Assembly: GCA_015061575.1 (NCBI GenBank)
Contig: SUWF01000022.1
Span: 1 to 50,453 of the forward strand
Length of the DNA: 50,453 nt
From: Lentisphaerota bacterium
GTDB lineage: Bacteria; Verrucomicrobiota; Lentisphaeria; Victivallales; Victivallaceae
Direction of reading: 5' to 3'
Below the pieces are notes generated by a model. That model had not been told where the DNA came from. It saw only the letters and a program-made list of their open reading frames with translations, and did no database searches. How positions within the stretch are numbered: position 1 is the first letter of the stretch; the number at the start of each line of letters is the position of its first letter. This document shows, in pieces, positions 17,925 to 26,737 of this stretch. The position numbers were made by a program, and so were the translations under genes.

Positions 17925-18902
17925 ATGGCAACCACTTTTGATTGGCAGCAGTTGTATAATCCGATTTTTTCGTGGCGGTGCAGCACCCGGGATCCGGCGG
18001 CGATCTGGCACAACGGGGAGTTTTATCTCTACTTTACGGTGCAGTTCAACCAGCATCGCTGGGGAGCGCCGGAAGGGTATCAATGCTTTGTGACCGTCAC
18101 CCGGGATTTCCGCAATTTTACCAATCCCCGCCCGGTCACACCCACCGGATACGTTTCGCCGGGCAGCGTGATCAGGTTCAACAACAAGTGGTACATGAGC
18201 GTGACCCGCTATCCGTGGCCCACTGCCGTCTGCCTGGTGGAGTCCGATGACCTCTTGAATTGGAGCGAGCCGCGCATCGTAATGCCCACGCATCACGGCG
18301 AATATTGGGGCAACGAGGCACACGGCCCCATCGATGGATATTTGCTGGAGTGGAAAAACCGCATCTGGCTGCTTTTTACGGATTTTCAAAAAGGCACCAC
18401 CAGTCAGCATTTGGGTCTGGCCGTATCTGATGATATGCAGAGCTTTGAAAATCTCACTCCGGATCGCCCGCTGCTGGACAGTGATTTTTACAATGCCAAC
18501 CGGGGCATAGAAAATGCCTCCATCGTTGCCGATGGCGACCAACTCTATTTATTCTGCTCAGTAGGTATGCCCGAACAGCGCATTGCCATGCTCCAAAGCA
18601 ACGATATTATGCACTGGAGCAAACTCGACGGGCAAGCGGAAATTGACGGACTCAGGCAGGAATGGAGCAAATTTATTGCCTCCGCTCAATTCGTAGCGGA
18701 CTGGCGCGAACTGACCGGATATTGGGTGATGCTTTTTATGGGCACCCGGCACTTTGATGCTTACGACCGAATGTCGCTGGGCATGGCCCGTTCGCTGGAT
18801 TTGAAGAATTGGGAAGTGCTGCCGGAAGGCATCAGCGAGGAGGAATATCGGGAAAACTGCCGCAAATTCCAAGCCCGTGTCAAAAGTGGAGAACTCTTTT
18901 GA
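17925..18902 (+). CDS. GH43-like five-bladed beta-propeller protein
   Basis: A 325-residue protein. The N-terminal CSTRDPAAIWHNGEFYLYFT is typical of the first blade of GH43/GH32-clan propellers, where the Asp would be the catalytic base. Later blade motifs include SPGSVIRFNNKWYMSVTRYP, CLVESDDLLNWSEP, DGYLLEWKNRIWLLFTD, GIENASIVADGDQLYLFCS and MLQSNDIMHW. The Glu in GIENAS is a candidate acid. No signal peptide, so intracellular action on small oligosaccharides is likely. AAGGAAG 8 bases before ATG 17925 fixes the start; an upstream TTG-initiated frame begins inside the gltA terminator and is rejected. It is flanked by terminators on both sides and is monocistronic. Sugar specificity cannot be read from the sequence. 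Confidence 0.7.
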   Translation: MATTFDWQQLYNPIFSWRCSTRDPAAIWHNGEFYLYFTVQFNQHRWGAPEGYQCFVTVTRDFRNFTNPRPVTPTGYVSPGSVIRFNNKWYMSVTRYPWPTAVCLVESDDLLNWSEPRIVMPTHHGEYWGNEAHGPIDGYLLEWKNRIWLLFTDFQKGTTSQHLGLAVSDDMQSFENLTPDRPLLDSDFYNANRGIENASIVADGDQLYLFCSVGMPEQRIAMLQSNDIMHWSKLDGQAEIDGLRQEWSKFIASAQFVADWRELTGYWVMLFMGTRHFDAYDRMSLGMARSLDLKNWEVLPEGISEEEYRENCRKFQARVKSGELF

Positions 18903-18927
18903 CCGTCAACTTACATAAGATCGGCTC

Positions 18928-18969
18928 CGGACAGTTGCCGCTTCAAGCAAGCCAGCTGTCCGTTTTTTT
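18928..18969 (+). terminator. Rho-independent terminator of the GH43-like gene
   Basis: CGGACAG (18928-18934) pairs with CTGTCCG (18956-18962), with an inner TTGC/GCAA pair, followed by seven T. It lies 26 bases after the stop and just before the convergent AAA+ gene. Confidence 0.8.
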
Positions 18970-18987
18970 AGGAAAGTCTGTTGAAAT

Positions 18988-20328
18988 TCAGTTGCCGCCC
19001 AGTTTCCGGAGCTTTTCAGCACGCAAGTCATCTATGTAGCTTTCGCCGTACAAGCTGCGCAACAGTTTTATATTGAATTCATAAAACAATTGGGCGTCAG
19101 GGCGCACGATCAACTGTTGCCGGGATTGATCAAGCATCTTGCGGCGCAGCGCTCCGTCGTTGCGGAATTTTTCCAGATAACGCACCAGCGTGCGGGGACT
19201 TAACTCGGTGAATTTCTTTTGCCCGAAGTCTTCGATGTAGCCGGCGGCGATCACCGAAGCCAGATTTTCGTGGGCGTTTTTCATGCCGAATCCCGCCAGA
19301 AAATCCTCGACCATTTCCAGACATCGCACTTCATCAAAGACCGGGAACGTGATCTCCCGCCCCCGGGATAATATATTGATCGGAAATTGATAATTGCTGG
19401 CCAATATGAACATGATGTTTTCCGGCAGCACGGCACTGCCGCCGACATTGGTGCGGAAGTTGTACCAATCGACTTTATCCGGCTCGATGTCGTCAAAAAA
19501 GACCACAAATTTCCGCCGCTTGCGCAGCGCCATTGCTCCGATAAACGCTTCCAGATCGCAGCTCAGGGTTTCCGGTTCGGCAAAAATCAGAGTCAAATCC
19601 GGAAAATGCAGCGTATAATTGATGCTGAACTGGGTTTTTCCCAGCCCCGGCAGACTGGAAACCAAAAGCGGCACATTGCTTTTTTGCGTGCTGAAATCCG
19701 CCAGATGCTCCCGGAAGTGTTCCCGCACCGCCTGAAAACCATAAAACTGATCGATCGCAATATTTCTGACCTGACACGGCTGAAAAGCTCCATTGATATA
19801 CCGGAAAGTCCGGCTGGCACTGAACGGATCGCGCATGATGGCCACTTCCACGAGCTTTTCCGGATTCTCGTGCAGCACGCTCCGCCCGGCAAGACAGCCC
19901 CGCACGGCCGGATTCACCCGCTTACCGGAGGCCAATTCCCGCAAGGCGCACACGCCCTTTTCCACATCAAGGAAGTTTTGCCGGAAAAACTCGATCTGTT
20001 CAAAGTTCATACTGCCGCTGCGCAGGTAATCAGCGATATCCAAGTGGCGGTTTATGAGCATTTCAAAAAACTCATCTTCCAGCGTTTCCAGCAGCGTTCT
20101 GCCCGGCGTCAGCCGCACCAGTTCGTTGAGTGCCTCCACGCAATCGCCAATGCCTTTGACGTGTTGAGCGTTAAAAAAAGCCTGATCCAAGGCGACCAAC
20201 AGTTCCGGATGCGCCGCCCGGAAAAATTCCGGCTCATCGTTCAGACTTTTCTGATAATCCAGAAAAAGCACCCGCAACGCATCTGCCGCTTCAAAAAACA
20301 CATCTCCGTTATCAGTTGCTGACGACAT
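18988..20328 (-). CDS. DUF815-type AAA+ ATPase
   Basis: A 446-residue cytoplasmic protein. The C-terminal half is a P-loop ATPase of the DUF815 family: Walker A-like SSLPGLGKT at 224-232 and Walker B VVFFDD at 275-280, then FILASNYQFPIN and SPRTLVRYLEKF near the end. The N-terminal 200 residues are helical and not recognised. DUF815 proteins are widespread and have no settled function. It is the last gene of a minus-strand run (nitroreductase, unknown protein, this ATPase), 20 bases after the unknown protein. GGGG 5 bases upstream of ATG may serve as the ribosome binding site. Confidence 0.75.
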   Translation of the reverse strand: MSSATDNGDVFFEAADALRVLFLDYQKSLNDEPEFFRAAHPELLVALDQAFFNAQHVKGIGDCVEALNELVRLTPGRTLLETLEDEFFEMLINRHLDIADYLRSGSMNFEQIEFFRQNFLDVEKGVCALRELASGKRVNPAVRGCLAGRSVLHENPEKLVEVAIMRDPFSASRTFRYINGAFQPCQVRNIAIDQFYGFQAVREHFREHLADFSTQKSNVPLLVSSLPGLGKTQFSINYTLHFPDLTLIFAEPETLSCDLEAFIGAMALRKRRKFVVFFDDIEPDKVDWYNFRTNVGGSAVLPENIMFILASNYQFPINILSRGREITFPVFDEVRCLEMVEDFLAGFGMKNAHENLASVIAAGYIEDFGQKKFTELSPRTLVRYLEKFRNDGALRRKMLDQSRQQLIVRPDAQLFYEFNIKLLRSLYGESYIDDLRAEKLRKLGGN

Positions 20329-20348
20329 AAATACCCCGGAACTCCTGT

Positions 20349-21419
20349 TTACAGCTCCCGCACGGATGCTTCGCCGGGCGGGTTGCCCAGATAACGACCG
20401 GACGGCAGTTTGCCAAAGAGTGAATTTTCCGGCAAATTGACCGTCAGCGTGCGGCCTTCGCCCAATGTACGGTTGCCCCAGCTGTAGAGGGCAAAAAGTT
20501 CATCCCAATCCCAATGGCGCAAACTTTTTTTGCCGGGCCGTTCCAAATGGCCGGCATCGTCGCAAACCTCCGGTTCGGGCAGCTGCAATATCACACTGGC
20601 AGTTTTTTCCTGCTGCTGCCTGATGACTTTCCGCAAATACTTACGCACCGCCGGCGCCCGGAAACAACTGCATTTGAGAGTTGCAAGCAAATCAACAGCA
20701 AATATTTCAGTTTCATTATCTGCAAATATTTGCGCACTTTTTTTGCTGCCCCAGGCCAGATAGTAGTTAAAACGCCACGGCCGCCGGTTATTTTCGGCAT
20801 CTTCCGGCAGATCCACCACGCAAGCTTTGACGCTTACTGCCCCGGCATTCTGCTCGATCTGCCAGAGCGTATTGCCCTGCCCCAGCATCCGCCACCAATC
20901 GCCGCCGATGCCCATTTCCAGCTGAAAACCGCTGCTGTCAGTCAAAAGCAGCAAAGCAAAAGGCTGCGGAGAGCTGTAAATTACCCCGGTATTGTCCGGC
21001 AATCTTTCCAGATGCCACGCCCCGGCCGCTTCCGGCAGCTGGCGGATGATTTCCACTTGCTGCCACTCACCGGGAAAGGTCAAAGTTTCCAATTCAAACT
21101 TGCGCACGATCTCGCCCCGGCCGGGCTTGACATCCAAACGCACTTCGGCAAGTTTATCGCGCAACACGAGCGAGCGGTCAATGATGGATTCACCGCCGAA
21201 AGGATATACATTTTCTTGTTCCACAACGACTTCGCAGTTATCCAGCTTGCTGTGGAAACGGCATTTTTCGCTGACACAATTTAATTCACTTATACCGTTG
21301 AGCGATGCCCACAGCCAATCAGCTATCGTGCTGCCGCGCCGGGTATCCAGCAAGCTCCACTGCCCGCCGTCGCCGGCGGCGGCAAATTTCCAGCCGTTGC
21401 CGAAAGCTTCCAGATTCAT
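20349..21419 (-). CDS. Unknown cytoplasmic protein (carbohydrate-mutarotase-like pattern not excluded)
   Basis: A 356-residue protein without signal peptide or membrane segment. It is beta-rich with many Trp (NGWKFAAAGDGGQWSLLDTRRG, FALLLLTDSSGFQLEMGIGGDWWRML, RRPWRFNYYLAWG). I do not recognise the family. The end (LPENSLFGKLPSGRYLGNPPG) has no known motif. Its ATG overlaps the stop of the nitroreductase gene by four bases (21416-21419), so the two are translationally coupled, and the AAA+ gene follows 20 bases later. The N-terminal stretch, an aromatic-rich beta pattern, would fit a sugar-processing or sugar-binding fold, but this is only an impression. Confidence 0.6.
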   Translation of the reverse strand: MNLEAFGNGWKFAAAGDGGQWSLLDTRRGSTIADWLWASLNGISELNCVSEKCRFHSKLDNCEVVVEQENVYPFGGESIIDRSLVLRDKLAEVRLDVKPGRGEIVRKFELETLTFPGEWQQVEIIRQLPEAAGAWHLERLPDNTGVIYSSPQPFALLLLTDSSGFQLEMGIGGDWWRMLGQGNTLWQIEQNAGAVSVKACVVDLPEDAENNRRPWRFNYYLAWGSKKSAQIFADNETEIFAVDLLATLKCSCFRAPAVRKYLRKVIRQQQEKTASVILQLPEPEVCDDAGHLERPGKKSLRHWDWDELFALYSWGNRTLGEGRTLTVNLPENSLFGKLPSGRYLGNPPGEASVREL

Positions 21420-21925
21420 TTTACCACCTTGAAGATTTCATCCAGCGATTTATAACTTAAATTTCTCGGTTCGCTGTTGGCGTAACCCAGCGGGGTAATG
21501 GCTTCCACGCTCCAGGGTTTTTCCACATTCATAACCGCATTGAGGCGGGCTTTTTCAAAAGCGCATATCCAGCAAGTTCCCAAACCTTCAGCGGCGGCGG
21601 CCAGCACCAGATGCTCCATGGCTATACCCATATCGATTTCCGCCGCCGGAGTGCCTTCCAAGCGGTTCCAGCACGTTGAATAATCTGCCATGCCCACCAC
21701 GATCGCCGGGGCTTCCAGCAGCCACGTTTTGGGGTAGCACTCACCGATTTTCCGGCGCAGCTGCTCATTGAAAACGATTTCAAAACGCCACGGCTGCCGG
21801 TTGCAGGCCGATGGAGCGCACTGCACAGCCTGCATGATCCGCTGCAAAGCCGCTTCCGGGATTTCGCGTTGGGAGTCAAATCCCCGGATGCTGCGCCGGT
21901 TTTTCAATACTTCGTAGAAATCCAT
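21416..21925 (-). CDS. Nitroreductase-family flavoprotein
   Basis: A 169-residue FMN-dependent oxidoreductase of the nitroreductase fold. Motifs are NRRSIRGFD (residues 8-16, FMN phosphate binding), CAPSACNRQPWRFEIV (37-52), then DMGIAMEHLVLAAAAEGLGTCWICAF and ITPLGYA. The length is typical of the short NADH-dependent subfamily. The natural substrate is unknown; such enzymes reduce quinones, flavins or nitro compounds. It is coupled by a four-base overlap to the downstream unknown gene and lies 20 bases after the GcvH-like gene. Confidence 0.88.
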   Translation of the reverse strand: MDFYEVLKNRRSIRGFDSQREIPEAALQRIMQAVQCAPSACNRQPWRFEIVFNEQLRRKIGECYPKTWLLEAPAIVVGMADYSTCWNRLEGTPAAEIDMGIAMEHLVLAAAAEGLGTCWICAFEKARLNAVMNVEKPWSVEAITPLGYANSEPRNLSYKSLDEIFKVVK

Positions 21926-21945
21926 ACCTTTGACTCCCCCGGTGT

Positions 21946-22320
21946 TCAGCGTTTGAGTGACCGCAGATATTTGCGGTAAAAAGTGGAATCCATCATATCA
22001 TCCAGTTCGGAATCGTCGATATTGGTCATCTTGCAGATCCAGCCTTTTTCTTCCGGCGAATCGCTGATCAGCGCCGGTTCGCTTTCCAGCTCATCATTGA
22101 CCGCCACGATCGTGCCGGATATCGGCGCATAGATCTCCATGGAATCAACGTTGGATTCAACCAGGCCTATTTCGTCGCCAACAATGACATCTTCATCTTC
22201 CAAAGGCAACTCAATATAGTCAATATCGCCCATCTCCTCAGCTGCGTGACTGGAGATGCCCACGGTGGCTTCTTCACCGCGGATCTCGACCCATATATGG
22301 TCCTCTGTGTAGTACTTCAT
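21946..22320 (-). CDS. GcvH-like protein lacking the lipoyl-lysine
   Basis: A 124-residue protein with the complete fold signature of glycine cleavage H protein: MKYYTEDHIWVEI, GDIDYIELP, GDEIGLVES, YAPISGTIVAVNDEL and KGWICKM. In true GcvH the hairpin reads ES-V-K-A with a lipoylated Lys. Here it reads E55-S56-N57-V58-D59-S60, so the Lys position is Val58 and no Lys lies nearby (codons GAA TCC AAC GTT GAT TCC). It cannot be lipoylated in the usual way. No gcvT, gcvP or lipoate ligase is in the window. The start at 22320 matches the family N-terminus; an open extension of 11 codons upstream is ignored. It could be a scaffold, a regulatory homologue or a decaying copy; intact framing argues against decay. 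Confidence 0.85.
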   Translation of the reverse strand: MKYYTEDHIWVEIRGEEATVGISSHAAEEMGDIDYIELPLEDEDVIVGDEIGLVESNVDSMEIYAPISGTIVAVNDELESEPALISDSPEEKGWICKMTNIDDSELDDMMDSTFYRKYLRSLKR

Positions 22321-22489
22321 AACTTCTGCAATCCTTTCACTGCCGCCCGGCACTCCGCTTTACTGTAATACTGTTCTGTAGAGATTTTACTCTACGGATG
22401 AAAAAATGCAAGTTTTTTAACGCATTTTTCCGCAAAAAAAGTGATTTTTTGCAGTATTCGGCACTTTTTGGAGCATTTCAGGCGTTCTT

Positions 22490-23053
22490 TCAGGCGTTTT
22501 TGATCAACCGCAAAAACTCGGCCCGGGACTTGGAATCGCTCCGGAAACTGCCCAGCATGGAGCTGGAAGTCATCACTGAATTCTGCTTTTCCACCCCCCG
22601 CATACGCATACACAGATGCTGTGCTTCCATAACCACGCCCACGCCTTCAGCGCCGACGGTTTCCATGATCGCATGAGAAATTTCTTTGACCAGCCGTTCC
22701 TGGATCTGCAGCCGCCGGGCAAACATATCCACGATGCGGGCAACTTTGCTTACCCCCAATATCCGGTCAGTGGGAATATACCCGACGTGGCAAACGCCGA
22801 AAAACGGCAGCATGTGGTGTTCGCACAAACTGTAAAACTCAATATTGCGCACGATCACCATATCATCGGATTCCGCCTTGAAGACCGCACCATGCACCAC
22901 ATCTTCCAACTTCTGATCATATCCCCGCAGCAAATACTCATAACTGCGGGCCACCCGCTCCGGAGTTGCCAGCAGCCCCTCCCGGGCGGGATCATCACCG
23001 GAAGCGGCCAGAATCATGCTGGCGGCCTGTTTGAATGTATCATGTCTGTTCAC
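22490..23053 (-). CDS. folE: GTP cyclohydrolase I
   Basis: A 187-residue FolE that converts GTP to dihydroneopterin triphosphate for folate or related pterins. Zinc ligands are Cys77 and His80 ([12 protein letters not shown]) and Cys148 ([10 protein letters not shown]). The N-terminal [30 protein letters not shown] is typical. The frame is open further to a TTG at 23128, but GTG 23053 has GAGGG about 7 bases upstream and gives the usual family length, so it is chosen. A possible promoter (TTGAAT, 16 bases, TATGTT; 23128-23101) lies in the extra part, supporting this. Downstream, 22321-22489 contains a weak A/T hairpin (22432-22452) that may end the transcript, and a second one (22378-22395) before the GcvH-like gene. 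Confidence 0.9.
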   Translation of the reverse strand: MNRHDTFKQAASMILAASGDDPAREGLLATPERVARSYEYLLRGYDQKLEDVVHGAVFKAESDDMVIVRNIEFYSLCEHHMLPFFGVCHVGYIPTDRILGVSKVARIVDMFARRLQIQERLVKEISHAIMETVGAEGVGVVMEAQHLCMRMRGVEKQNSVMTSSSMLGSFRSDSKSRAEFLRLIKNA

Positions 23054-23136
23054 TTTAGCACCCTCGCTCTGTATCCGGTACCCTGCTTTACCCCTTACAT
23101 AACATAACTCATTTTGCGATTTATTCAAACTCTTAT

Positions 23137-23165
23137 TTGAAAAATTGCAATTTATGGAGTAAATT
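23137..23165 (+). promoter_or_regulatory. Possible promoter of typA
   Basis: TTGAAA, a 17-base spacer and TAAATT, 54 bases upstream of the typA ATG in the gap divergent from folE. The -10 is weak. Confidence 0.35.
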
Positions 23166-23218
23166 AATTAGTTATAAATAAGAAAAAACAACTATACAGC
23201 AATCAAAAGTAAAAAATT

Positions 23219-25009
23219 ATGCAGTCTATCCGTAATGTAGCGATCATCGCCCACGTTGACCACGGCAAAACCACTTTGGTCGACCAAATCATGAAACAAT
23301 CCAAGATCTTCCGGGCCAACCAGGAAGTCGATAACTGTTTTCTGGATAACAACGACCTGGAACGGGAACGTGGGATCACCATTCTTTCCAAAAACATCTC
23401 CGTACAGTACCGGGATGTAAAAGTCAATATCATCGACACCCCCGGACACAGCGACTTCGGCGGTCAGGTGGAGCGGGTACTTAAACTTGCTGACGGCGTG
23501 CTGCTGCTGGTCGATGCCGCCGAAGGCCCCATGCCGCAGACCCGCTTTGTGCTGGATAAAGCATTGTCGCTCAAACTCCGTCCGGTGGTGGTCATCAACA
23601 AGATCGATAAACCCGATGCCCGCCCGGATGCCGTGTGCAACGAAGTTTTTGACCTTTTCTGCGAACTGGGCGCCGATGATGAACAGCTGGACTTTCCAGT
23701 GCTTTACGCCAGCGGCCGGGATGGCTGGGCAGTCAGCGACCTCAAGGCCCCCCGGGAAGGTATGCTGCCTTTGATGGATGCGATCATTGACTTTATTCCG
23801 CCGGCCCCGATGCGGGAAGGCGCGTCCCAGCTGCAGGTGGCCACGCTGGATTATTCGGAATTTGTGGGCCGTATCGGGATCGGCCGGGTCTACCGGGGTA
23901 CGCTCAAACTCAACGAGCCGCTCTGCGTAGTCAAACGTGACGGCACCATCAAAAACGTTCAGCTCAAACAGCTGCTGGTCTTTGACGGCATCACCCGCAA
24001 AGAGGTCGAAGAAGTCGCTTGCGGGGATCTGTGCGCTGTAGTCGGGATCGAAGATATCGATATATCTGACACGCTCTGCAACGTGGAACACCCCGAAGCG
24101 ATGCCGCCGATCGCCATCGATGAACCGACCATATCCATGTTATTTAAAATCAACGATTCGCCGTTTTTCGGCAAAGAAGGCAAATATGTTTCCAGCCGCC
24201 ATCTGCGGGAACGCTTGTTCCGGGAATGTGAACGGGACGTGGCTTTGCACGTGGAAGAAACCGGTGACGGCTTTGTAGTTTCCGGCCGGGGCGTGCTGCA
24301 TCTGGCGATCCTGATCGAAACCATGCGCCGGGAAGGCTACGAACTTGCCGTGGGCAAACCCCGGGTCATCATCCGGGAAATCGACGGCGAACGCTGCGAA
24401 CCGGTGGAAGAACTCACCGTAGATGTGCCCAGCGAAGCCGCAGGCAAAATCATTGAACTGGCGGGGCTGCGCAAAGGCGAGCTCTTTCACATGGAAGCCC
24501 GGGGCAACCGTCAGAAGCTGGAATTTGAAATCCCCACCCGGGGATTGATCGGGTTCCGGAGCAAAGCGCTGACCATGTCCGGCGGCGAAGCCATCGTGGC
24601 CAGCCGTTTCCTCAAATATGTGCCGTTCAAGGGCGAATTGCCGGGGCGCTCGCTGGGAGTGATGGTCAGCATGGGCACCGGCAAATCTCAGGCATTTGCC
24701 ATTGACGCATTGCAGCTGCGGGGATTTTTCTTTATCGAACCGGGCGTGGATACTTACGAAGGCATGATCGTAGGCGAACACTGCAAAGAAAACGATTTGG
24801 TGGTCAACGTGCAGAAAGCCAAACAGCTCACCAATATGCGAGCCTCGGGCAGCGACCGCAATCTGAAGATCGCTCCGGCAAGAAAAATGAGTTTGGAACA
24901 AGCTTTGGAATATATCGAAGACGATGAATTAGTGGAAGCAACTCCGCAAAATATCCGGCTGCGCAAGATATTCCTGACCGAACTGGAACGCCGCCGCAAC
25001 CACATCTGA
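23219..25009 (+). CDS. typA: Ribosome-associated GTPase TypA/BipA
   Basis: A 596-residue translational GTPase related to EF-G. G1 is HVDHGKTT (12-19), switch regions include ERERGITI, G3 is DTPGHSDFGG and G4 is NKID. Domain II, the EF-G domain III-like and V-like parts and the BipA-specific C-terminal domain (KAKQLTNMRASGSD, EQALEYIEDDELVEATP) follow. The length is normal (about 600). It acts on 50S assembly and stress or cold adaptation in other bacteria. It is a single gene with a terminator after it. Confidence 0.97.
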   Translation: MQSIRNVAIIAHVDHGKTTLVDQIMKQSKIFRANQEVDNCFLDNNDLERERGITILSKNISVQYRDVKVNIIDTPGHSDFGGQVERVLKLADGVLLLVDAAEGPMPQTRFVLDKALSLKLRPVVVINKIDKPDARPDAVCNEVFDLFCELGADDEQLDFPVLYASGRDGWAVSDLKAPREGMLPLMDAIIDFIPPAPMREGASQLQVATLDYSEFVGRIGIGRVYRGTLKLNEPLCVVKRDGTIKNVQLKQLLVFDGITRKEVEEVACGDLCAVVGIEDIDISDTLCNVEHPEAMPPIAIDEPTISMLFKINDSPFFGKEGKYVSSRHLRERLFRECERDVALHVEETGDGFVVSGRGVLHLAILIETMRREGYELAVGKPRVIIREIDGERCEPVEELTVDVPSEAAGKIIELAGLRKGELFHMEARGNRQKLEFEIPTRGLIGFRSKALTMSGGEAIVASRFLKYVPFKGELPGRSLGVMVSMGTGKSQAFAIDALQLRGFFFIEPGVDTYEGMIVGEHCKENDLVVNVQKAKQLTNMRASGSDRNLKIAPARKMSLEQALEYIEDDELVEATPQNIRLRKIFLTELERRRNHI

Positions 25010-25075
25010 AAAAATCACCTGCCGCCGCCGGAAGCCAATCAAACTTAATTGGCAGCGGCTGCTGGCAGCATATTC

Positions 25076-25119
25076 AAAAAAGCTATCGCAAAACCGGACA
25101 ATTTTGCGGTAGCTTTTTT
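25076..25119 (+). terminator. Rho-independent terminator of typA
   Basis: AAAAAGCTATCGCAAAA pairs with TTTTGCGGTAGC plus a T run, one G-U pair, with an 8-base loop. The stretch 25010-25322 holds this terminator, then about 150 bases with no visible feature, then the promoter of the next operon. Confidence 0.85.
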
Positions 25120-25274
25120 GCTGCTTGCTTGTCAGACTGTGACCGGCAGCTCTCCGTTAAAGATCAAAGCTCAATACCCCCGGACAATAATTGCAAAGTG
25201 CATTTTAATAGCCGTTTTACCCGGTTGACTTTGGATAATATTTATTGATTTTTACCTGCTAATACATTTTATCC

Positions 25275-25303
25275 TTGCAGTGCTCTGTAAATTGAAGTAT
25301 ATT
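25275..25303 (+). promoter_or_regulatory. Promoter of the 13-kb glycan operon
   Basis: TTGCAG, a 17-base spacer and TATATT end 19 bases before the MFS start codon. Because the next ten genes are separated by 38 bases or less and no terminator is seen until 38412, this may drive the whole run. Confidence 0.5.
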
Positions 25304-25322
25304 AGTTAAGTAACAATAAAAA

Positions 25323-26723
25323 ATGATCGTAAATCGGGATTTTTGTAAAATGCCTCTCAAAACCTCCAGCAAAAAGATCATCGGTTCCATACGGGACTTG
25401 AGCTACACCTTGCCGCAGATGCTTATTGTAGCATCTTTTCTTATGTTTTCCAGCAAGATGTTCTGCATCATTTGCGATGATCTGGTGCCGGGAGTCAAGC
25501 CGATATTGCTGGACAGGGTCGGAGCTTCGGCCACTGATATTGCGTTGATCATCGGTACCATTCCGCAAATATTGGGCTTTTTTCTGGTTCCGCTGATCAG
25601 TACGGTCAGCGACAAAACCCGCACCCGCTTCGGACGGCGTATTCCTTACATGATGTTTTCGGCACCGGCGCTGCTGATCCTGCTGCAGATGATCGCCTGG
25701 CACCGGGAATTGAGCGATTTGCTGATCCGCTGTATTCCACTACTGGGCAATTACAATACGGATTTTTATCTGCTGGCCGGATGTATATTGCTTTTTCAGG
25801 TGGCATTTCTGTTTCCGGGATCGGTTTCAAGCTATCTTATTGTGGATGTGATCCCCAAGGAATTTATCGGGCGGTTCATGGTCTGCGCCATGATCATCGG
25901 CACGATCCTGCGGGCCGGATTCAACTTTTTTCTGCTGCAGACTACGGTTGACCACACCAAAGCCACGTTCGGAGTCTTTGGCGCGATTTTTGCATTGTCG
26001 TACTATCTGCTGTTCCGCTATGTCAAAGAAGGCACTTATCCGCCTGTGGAAGACAAAATCGAAAAAAGTTCATCGTTTTTCCGCAAAAGTTATGACTATT
26101 TCACCCTGTTTTTCCGGCAATGTTTCAGCGCCAGAATTTATATATATACCTTTGTCTGCGTAGGGTTGAATTCAGCATCCAACATCTGCCGCAATATGTT
26201 CAACGTGCTTTTTGCCACCAAAGAAATCGGCATGAGCGTAGACCAATACGGCCGGATCATCGGGATCGGGTCGCTGGCGGCAGTGATCGTGGTGGCATTG
26301 CTGGGCAAGCTGATGGATAAATTCAATCCGATGCTGATTTATCTGAGCAGCGGATTGCTGATCATGCTGGTGAATGTTTTCGGCCACTTTTTTGTCTATT
26401 CACCGGAAACCTTTGCGGTCATCGGGATTGCTACGGCGATCATGTATGCAGTGCAAGGGGTGGTTTTGATGCCGTTTCTGGTGGCGGTTTTTCCGGCGGA
26501 TAAGTTCGGTCAGTTTGCCAGTGCCAATTCCATGTCGATTTCGGTGATCCTCTTTTTTGCGGCCTATCTGGGCGGTAAACTCACTGATATGCTGGGCTAC
26601 CGGGTGATGTTCGGTTGGGATTTTGCAGTAACGCTTCTGGCGTGTCTGGCATTGCTCGGAGTGTACAGCCAGTGGAAAAAATATGGCGGCAAAAACTACG
26701 TTCCGCCGCAAAAATACAGTTAA
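25323..26723 (+). CDS. MFS-type sugar transporter
   Basis: A 466-residue polytopic membrane protein with about twelve hydrophobic segments. The loop SDKTRTRFGRRIPYM between helices 2 and 3 fits the major facilitator/GPH carrier pattern, like SDRYRSKRWGRRVPFI in the transporter at 10946. VFPADKFGQFASANSM has a close counterpart (FPKSRFGQFCSARSL) in that protein, so the two are paralogues; this one lacks the C-terminal extra helices. A start 9 codons later (25350) is also possible; neither ATG has a strong ribosome binding site. It heads the operon containing a ROK regulator and glycosidase-like proteins, so it probably imports the sugar released by them. Confidence 0.75.
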   Translation: MIVNRDFCKMPLKTSSKKIIGSIRDLSYTLPQMLIVASFLMFSSKMFCIICDDLVPGVKPILLDRVGASATDIALIIGTIPQILGFFLVPLISTVSDKTRTRFGRRIPYMMFSAPALLILLQMIAWHRELSDLLIRCIPLLGNYNTDFYLLAGCILLFQVAFLFPGSVSSYLIVDVIPKEFIGRFMVCAMIIGTILRAGFNFFLLQTTVDHTKATFGVFGAIFALSYYLLFRYVKEGTYPPVEDKIEKSSSFFRKSYDYFTLFFRQCFSARIYIYTFVCVGLNSASNICRNMFNVLFATKEIGMSVDQYGRIIGIGSLAAVIVVALLGKLMDKFNPMLIYLSSGLLIMLVNVFGHFFVYSPETFAVIGIATAIMYAVQGVVLMPFLVAVFPADKFGQFASANSMSISVILFFAAYLGGKLTDMLGYRVMFGWDFAVTLLACLALLGVYSQWKKYGGKNYVPPQKYS

Positions 26724-26737
26724 AGGCAACTACAGTC

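Noticed and set aside
22476-22498. Tandem TTTCAGGCGTT repeat (22476-22486 and 22488-22498) at the end of folE
   Set aside because: Only two copies, partly within the folE stop region; no sign of function.
25120-25260. Possible small RNA or gene between typA and the MFS operon
   Set aside because: Apart from the terminator before and the promoter after, no stable fold, start signal or coding bias was seen.
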